A program made the position numbers and the translations under genes. The notes below the pieces were generated by a model. That model worked only from the letters and a program-made list of their open reading frames with translations, had not been told where the DNA came from and did not search any database. Source: Anarhynchus alexandrinus (lineage: Eukaryota; Chordata; Aves; Charadriiformes; Charadriidae). Taken from it: 64,000 nt of DNA. Shown here piece after piece: positions 59,256 through 64,000 of this stretch. The stretch is from assembly GCA_008711295.1 (NCBI GenBank), contig VUYV01000754.1, forward strand, positions 33,781 through 97,780. Direction: 5' to 3'. Every line of letters begins with the position of its first letter. The first letter of the stretch is position 1.

Positions 59256-62141
59256 CTTTCCCCTCCCCTCATATTCTTCATAGCTGTGGTCCCCTCCTCA
59301 TCACTGTTGTGCCCTTCTTATCCTTTCTTGTTGGGTGTGAGAAGCTGCAGACTGATTTCCCAATGAAATATATTTTCAGTGGCTTCTTCTCATTCCTTTC
59401 ATGCTTTCCTGGGAGCCTAGAATTGCGTTTCTATTTGAGTAAAACCTAGTGCCAAATTCCCTCTTTCTCCTTGCCAAGGAAGAGGTCTTGTTCCAGTTGT
59501 GGGGGATGCCATCAGTCTTACAGGGGGAAATTACAGCTGCCGAGACACCTACCTGCCTTTGCTCTTTGCTACCTCTCCCTCCCATCACCCAGATCGCAAA
59601 TACCACATCAGTAGGTGGGAGGCAGAAGTAATGAGGATGCTGAGTAACTGGAAATGCCCAAACTCCATTTAGAAGAAAAAGAAGACATTGAAGACAGAGA
59701 TTCCCAAGTATGAGCTGAACATGGAGATACCAGAAGAGTCATCAGGCAGACAACAGACAAATTTGGAAAGGAAGCAGTGACAGCAATTATCAGCTGGAAC
59801 TCACTCCAAAGCAGGAGTTGTTCAGCCTTTGTCTTCTTTGAGCAAAGGGGGTGCTGCCATTCCTGGGTAAGATGCAGGGAATGGAGAAGGTTATCTCCTG
59901 GAGGGATGGTTGGAGTGGGTGGAAGAGCAGGTGATGTTGTGCAGTCCCAGAGAGGAGCACTTGAGACACCTGGGCTGGACTGGGATGAAAAACCCTCATT
60001 TCTGGTCTTAACAAGAACATGGAAAAGAGAAGACAAATAGCCCAGGGAAATGCCAGGCAGCAGAAAGATTGTTGCTTTAGCTAATCTTTGGTGCCTGACA
60101 CACTGTTTTTCTCTTTCTAGGATGCTGAAATTGTCTGCCGCATTTTATTGCGGTGACCTTGTCCACGCAGTGGGAAACATCGGAGCTCTTGGGGAAAAAA
60201 TAGCATGTGCTACTGTCAACAGGAGCACAGGGATGGTTTCTGCATCCCCTCTGGGCAGGGCAGGGGGAACCATGTTGTTTTATAGGCAAGTCCAGATCAA
60301 GCCCTGCAGACTCCACCATTCCCAGTTGCAGCCCAGCTCCAGCCCAGTTTAGCCTGGTAGCTGGAAATGGGGAAGGAAACAGACAGCCAGACTGCCACAG
60401 CCGTGTCAGCCGGGTCCTCACTCACACACCCGCTCGGAGCTGCTGGCGATCCTCAGGGAACAAGATCAGCCAACCTGGAGACCCCTGTCTGGCAAAAAGC
60501 CACTTCCACAATCCCATCTTTCTCCAACGTAGAGCAAAACCCCCACAATCAGCAATACATATCTCCTGGTTATGTCACAACCCCCATTCCCACTGACTTT
60601 CATAGGGTAGGGGAGGTTAGAGCATCGTCAACTAAGCTGCAGTCCAAACCCCTCAGGCAGAGATTTGTAGCACCAGGTGGAGGGGAGAGACAGGTGAACA
60701 CAGAAGGATGATTTCAGAACCTGAACTTAAAAATTCACCAAGCTTAGCAGTGAAATTGGCAGTAATATTTTTTCGAAGGGCATCATTATCTGCTTTTTTT
60801 TCCACCCGACGCTATAAATTTGTAACTCAGTTTGTAATTGCTTATTGGGAAAATATCATTCAGTGCCAAATTCAAAAGCGTAGGCAGCCCTGTGAGAACT
60901 AAGGAACAAAACATAAAAAGAGTTCAGCTGCTTCGTATTGCCCCAAGAACACTAAATAGGGTGCAGCCCCCGGCTTTACACAAACCTGCGGCCATTTTGC
61001 TGCACAAGACAGTCAGATCCTACGAGTAAACTGTTTTCTGGATTTGTTTTACTATGTTTTAGCCAGATAGTGAAGCTCCTGTAAATATAAACCTCAAGCA
61101 GGGAGAACTGCCCTCTCGAGTGCCTTTTCCTCCATTAAATACAGGGGGAGCCTGAATTACCCTACTTATACTAAAACAAAATCCTTACATTTACACAGAG
61201 AGAGGGGAGATGATGGCCTTTGTCCCCATGTCAACAGTGCCAGTTATCGATGCGCAGTGCAGTCGGGTAACAGGGGCAAAAAAATTCCCCCAAGTGCAGT
61301 GAATCCCATTTGTTATCCCACTGCGGACTGTGGTTCTTCTAGTCTGTTTATGCAGGCAAAAGATTTATTTCACAAGGTCACCAGCCCTCCACACAAACTC
61401 CGCCGCTATGTTGTCTGAACCAGAAGGAACAATCAAAATTCTGTGTTTCACCAAGAGTATGAAGGATAACATCTCTGCAATCGCCTTTCAAGTTCAGTAA
61501 TATGAAAACATTCATTTTCTTACATTAGTAAGGAACTTGGTTACTTCTCCCTCCCACTGCCAGAAAATAAAAGATAAGTTTAAAGAAGTGTAAAATCAAA
61601 AGCACAGAATTTAACTGCACTGTCATTCTTCACTAAGAAAAATAAGGGAAAAATATACTCTGTGATTTGCTCTACCTAGGATCAACACAGTCATGACAGT
61701 TAGTGCTGACACACCAGTGACAGTCCCCATCTCACATTCCCCAAACACTCAGAGCATGAAAAATCATTTAGCAATGATGTTGGCCCCACCTGCAATGCAG
61801 AGCCAATCCTGGAAGAGGGGACTCACCACACTGGCGCCATCTTAAAGGCTGGATATCTAGTTCAGACCAGCAGCCAGAGCCCCTCTATAGCCAACAGGAA
61901 AAATACCCTTGGGAAATCTCTCTCCATCCATTATAACGGGACCCATTATAAGGGGTAGGGAAACTGAGGCACAGAAGCACATCCAATCAGTGACTCACAG
62001 TTAAGCTCTTTGGAGAGCCCACCCCTAAGCACAGCACGTGACCTTCTAGCCAGCCCTGCTCGAACAGTGGCCGCCGGGCTAGGAGAAATGACGTTGCATG
62101 CACACGCTGCCATCTGATCTTACCTTACAGGCACTTCTTAC

Positions 62142-62413
62142 CTAAAGGGCATGACCAGACAAGCTACGAGGAAATCTGCCATGGCTAAGGACATGATAAA
62201 CATATATGTGACGGTGCGCAGCCTCTTTTCCACCACCGGGCAGATGAAGACTACCGTGTTTCCCAGGAGCGTGATCAAGTCAATGAGGGTTAGTATCAGC
62301 CCAATGGCCACCTCCTGGAGGCCGACCCCTGGCCAGTTGCCACCTCCTTTCACAAAGGAGGAGGCAGCATTGGAGAAATTCAAGAGCCAAGATTCATTTT
62401 TGTCCGTCAGCAT
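62142..62413 (-). CDS. Amine receptor coding exon 1 (N-terminus, TM1, TM2)
   Basis: The start ATG at 62413-62411 follows a good acceptor (ccctttcag at 62431) by 17 bases of leader, so translation starts here rather than at the more distal in-frame ATG. MLTDKNESWLLNFSNAASS has two N-glycosylation sequons (NES, NFS). TM1 is IGLILTLIDLITLLGNTVVF with GN of the 1.50 motif; TM2 is MFIMSLAMADFLVACLVMPF with the LAMAD motif. The exon ends ag|gtaaga. Confidence 0.9.
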
Positions 62414-62430
62414 CTTCCCACTGTTAAAAT
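62414..62430 (-). other. Amine receptor 5' UTR piece after a splice acceptor
   Basis: Between the acceptor (tttcag) and the ATG lie 17 untranslated bases, so at least one upstream non-coding exon should exist to the right, at an unknown distance and possibly beyond this window. Confidence 0.6.
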
Positions 62431-62837
62431 CTGAAAGGGTGAAAAGGGGGAAAAAATAAATAAGGACTTTAATGCACATGACTTGTAGGTCTATGAAAGG
62501 AGGTACAGAAATGGTGTTTATGCTTCATTTACTTCAAGAAAAATCCACACACCCTGCTGTGTCTGTGCCATCACTGTCCCATGGTTATCAGTCCATTAGA
62601 AGTGTCTGAAATCCTGAGGGAGAGGATAAATATACAGCTCTGGCTGAAGTCCTTCATGGCAATTAAAAGCCCTCCTGTGAACAAAAACACATCATCAGGA
62701 GAAGTGCGATCCAAAAAAAAAAAATAAAAAAAAAAATCAAAGCACTGAGAGTGGAGAGAGGACAAGCAAGCAACCGAAATTCAAAATTAAAACAGCTCTG
62801 CTAAATCCCACTGAACAGCTTGCCATGTCCACAAAAT
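62431..62837 (-). other. Upstream of the amine receptor, no exon assigned
   Basis: The first 40 bases are a pyrimidine-rich acceptor tract on the minus strand. A poly-A tract lies near 62715-62736. No further exon is apparent. Confidence 0.5.
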
Positions 62838-62899
62838 ATGGGGGTTGGAACTAGATGGTCTTTAAGGTCCCTTCCAACCCAAATCATTCTACGATTCTA
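62838..62899 (+). mobile_element. CR1 3'-tail fragment
   Basis: gggggttggaactagatggt, then ctttaaggtcccttccaacc and attctacgattct: the CR1 3' terminus only. Confidence 0.9.
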
Positions 62900-63763
62900 C
62901 ATTCCCATTATCATCTTTGCCACCCACAGACCAGGTGAGGCTGTTTGCCCAGGCTGGCTGCTTTCGTAACCCCACTATTCAGTACATGCTCTGCCCTGGG
63001 TTGTCCTGGTACTGTTTGAGGCTCTGAAGTTAAGAGCTTTTTACTACCACGGTGGGCAGCTCCATCCTACAGTCTGAATGGCCGTACAGAGCTGCCAGCA
63101 GCCACACAGGGAGCGTAAGGCAAGTAATTGAGGCGTCTCAGGTGCAGCAGTGACCTCAGACTCATGTCCCCTTCTGTGCCCAGCTGAGAGAGGATGCTCC
63201 CAAATCTGTAATGAGGGACTTCTAAGTTGAGGAAATTCATGTGCTTGGGTCCACAGCTCAGTTCTCAGACTTTGACATAGCGGTGCCACAGGTGCCGGAG
63301 CAGGTGGGACCGATACACTGCAAAAATTCTTGCAGTACAAAATTTACTTGTGTGGCTAATGGGAACACAAAGGCAAAACTTGCAGGGAAAAGAAAATATT
63401 TCCAGGCATCAAACTGTTACATTTGAACACCACTGCTTCTCCTGTGACTGGGCTCTGCTTCCACAGTACCCTCAGGTCAATCCCACATCCCCAGGGCATC
63501 ACTACTAAGCACAGCGTGAGAATGGGTCAGGATAAATGTCCATGTAGTCCACTATGCCTTATCTCATGTGGCTAAGCTTTGCTTTAGGAGGATTATAAGA
63601 ACAAGGCAGCATGTATCAAAATTTGTGCAATGTCTGTTTTTCCTTCCTACAGCCTATGATCCAGAATTACCTTTAAAGATGGTTTCAAGGATGTGTAAGT
63701 CATGAAGTTGTCCTGTTTCCCCTTTGGTTCATGCAAACTTTAGCATCCGTGACATCCTATAGC
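62900..63763. other. Flanking sequence, no gene seen
   Basis: Mixed-composition sequence without a supported exon or repeat. Confidence 0.45.
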
Positions 63764-63797
63764 AACAACTTCCTCTATACAACAACTGCCTCTATAC
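63764..63797. repeat. 17-bp tandem duplication at a CR1 5' junction
   Basis: AACAACTTCCTCTATAC (63764-63780) is followed directly by AACAACTGCCTCTATAC (63781-63797), one mismatch. The second unit is readable as CR1 coding sequence (NNCLYTNARS), so the first may mark the truncation point. Confidence 0.8.
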
Positions 63798-64000
63798 AAA
63801 TGCACGGAGCATGGGGAACAAGCAGGAGGAACTAGAGATGTGGGCACGACTCCAGGACTACGATCTCATTGGCATCATAGAAACTTGGTGGGACGACACC
63901 TATGACTGGAGTGTTAGAATGGAAGGCTACAGGCTCTTCAGGAGAGACAGGCTGGGGAAAAGAGGAGGTGGCGTTGCCTTGTATGTTAAAGAGCACCTGG
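63781..64000 (+). mobile_element. CR1 LINE, endonuclease domain (continues past the window)
   Basis: An uninterrupted frame to the window end translates as NNCLYTNARSMGNKQEELE, then YDLIGIIETWWDD and GYRLFRRDR, RGGGVALYVKEHL. This is the start of the APE-type endonuclease of CR1 ORF2, upstream of any part seen in the other copies here. No stop is seen in these 73 codons, so this copy may be longer and younger than the others. Confidence 0.93.

Larger units (their letters stand above)
56786..62141 (-). other. Amine receptor intron 1 (5.4 kb)
   Basis: Contains a (CAAAA)n microsatellite (58851-58872) and a CR1 3' end (58977-59255). The remainder is non-repetitive with chance open frames only; no alternative exon is supported. 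Confidence 0.75.
54817..62413 (-). other. Aminergic class A GPCR gene (three coding exons, 374 aa)
   Basis: Three exons join in frame (272 + 177 + 676 bases = 374 codons plus stop) to a complete seven-helix receptor. TM3 has the amine-anchoring Asp (SFDVM, position 3.32) and DRY; ECL2 has a Cys (RECIF) for the TM3 disulfide; TM6 has CWLPYF; TM7 has NPMLY. By alignment to P5.50, TM5 carries Ala at 5.42, Ser at 5.43 and Ala at 5.46; TM6 carries Asn at 6.55. Histamine H2 receptors use Asp 5.42 and Thr 5.46, so H2 is unlikely. The pattern, and the SFLPVMQGWN start of ECL2, match 5-HT4 receptors best. H2, D1 and beta-adrenergic receptors share other stretches. I therefore call it 5-HT4-related but give no symbol. 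Convergent with EIF2AK3; expected at the plasma membrane, coupling unknown. Confidence 0.9.

Noticed and set aside
59608..60036. 142-codon minus-strand frame in receptor intron 1
   Set aside because: Low-information Ser/Pro/Leu-rich product, no splice sites fitting the receptor, no known motif.
62138..62479. Receptor start at the more distal ATG (62479)
   Set aside because: The stretch before 62431 is a pyrimidine-rich intron end; the ATG at 62413 gives a typical short glycosylated N-terminus.

Overview
This window looks like a bird (avian) genomic contig. It carries several CR1 LINE copies with the typical avian 3' tail (attctatgattct), an ERVL-like solo LTR of a type common in birds, and long AT-rich introns following a very GC-rich CpG island that contains an assembly gap. 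The species cannot be named from what is visible.

Layout. Positions 1-4.3 kb are intergenic: a 415-bp tandem duplication split by one N, then an old degraded CR1. Positions 4.33-5.15 kb are a CpG-island promoter with five CCAAT boxes, one of them part of a near-consensus ER-stress element. From 5083 to about 50530 on the + strand lies EIF2AK3 (PERK), the ER-membrane eIF2-alpha kinase. I place 17 coding exons. Exon 1 is cut by a 321-bp gap; exons 2-17 are complete, have GT-AG borders and compatible phases, and together encode 997 residues from the luminal sensor domain to the stop. The poly(A) signal is at 50507. Introns hold CR1 remnants, the largest a 1.1-kb dead copy in intron 2.

From 54817 to 62413 on the - strand, convergent with EIF2AK3, lies a three-coding-exon class A aminergic GPCR of 374 residues. 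Its binding-site residues resemble the 5-HT4 group most closely. An LTR sits in its second intron and a CR1 in its first. A 5' untranslated exon must lie further right, because a clear splice acceptor precedes the start codon.

The right edge (about 63781-64000) enters another CR1, here its endonuclease domain, which continues beyond the window.

The two genes are neighbours without obvious functional linkage. EIF2AK3 senses unfolded protein in the ER lumen and phosphorylates eIF2-alpha in the cytosol; the GPCR is a plasma-membrane amine receptor. I found no tRNA, rRNA, CRISPR or bacterial-type system, and nothing I would call a new multi-gene system. The best second-look items are the minimal upstream ORF and ER-stress-like element at the EIF2AK3 promoter, the identity of the amine receptor, and the tandem duplication.
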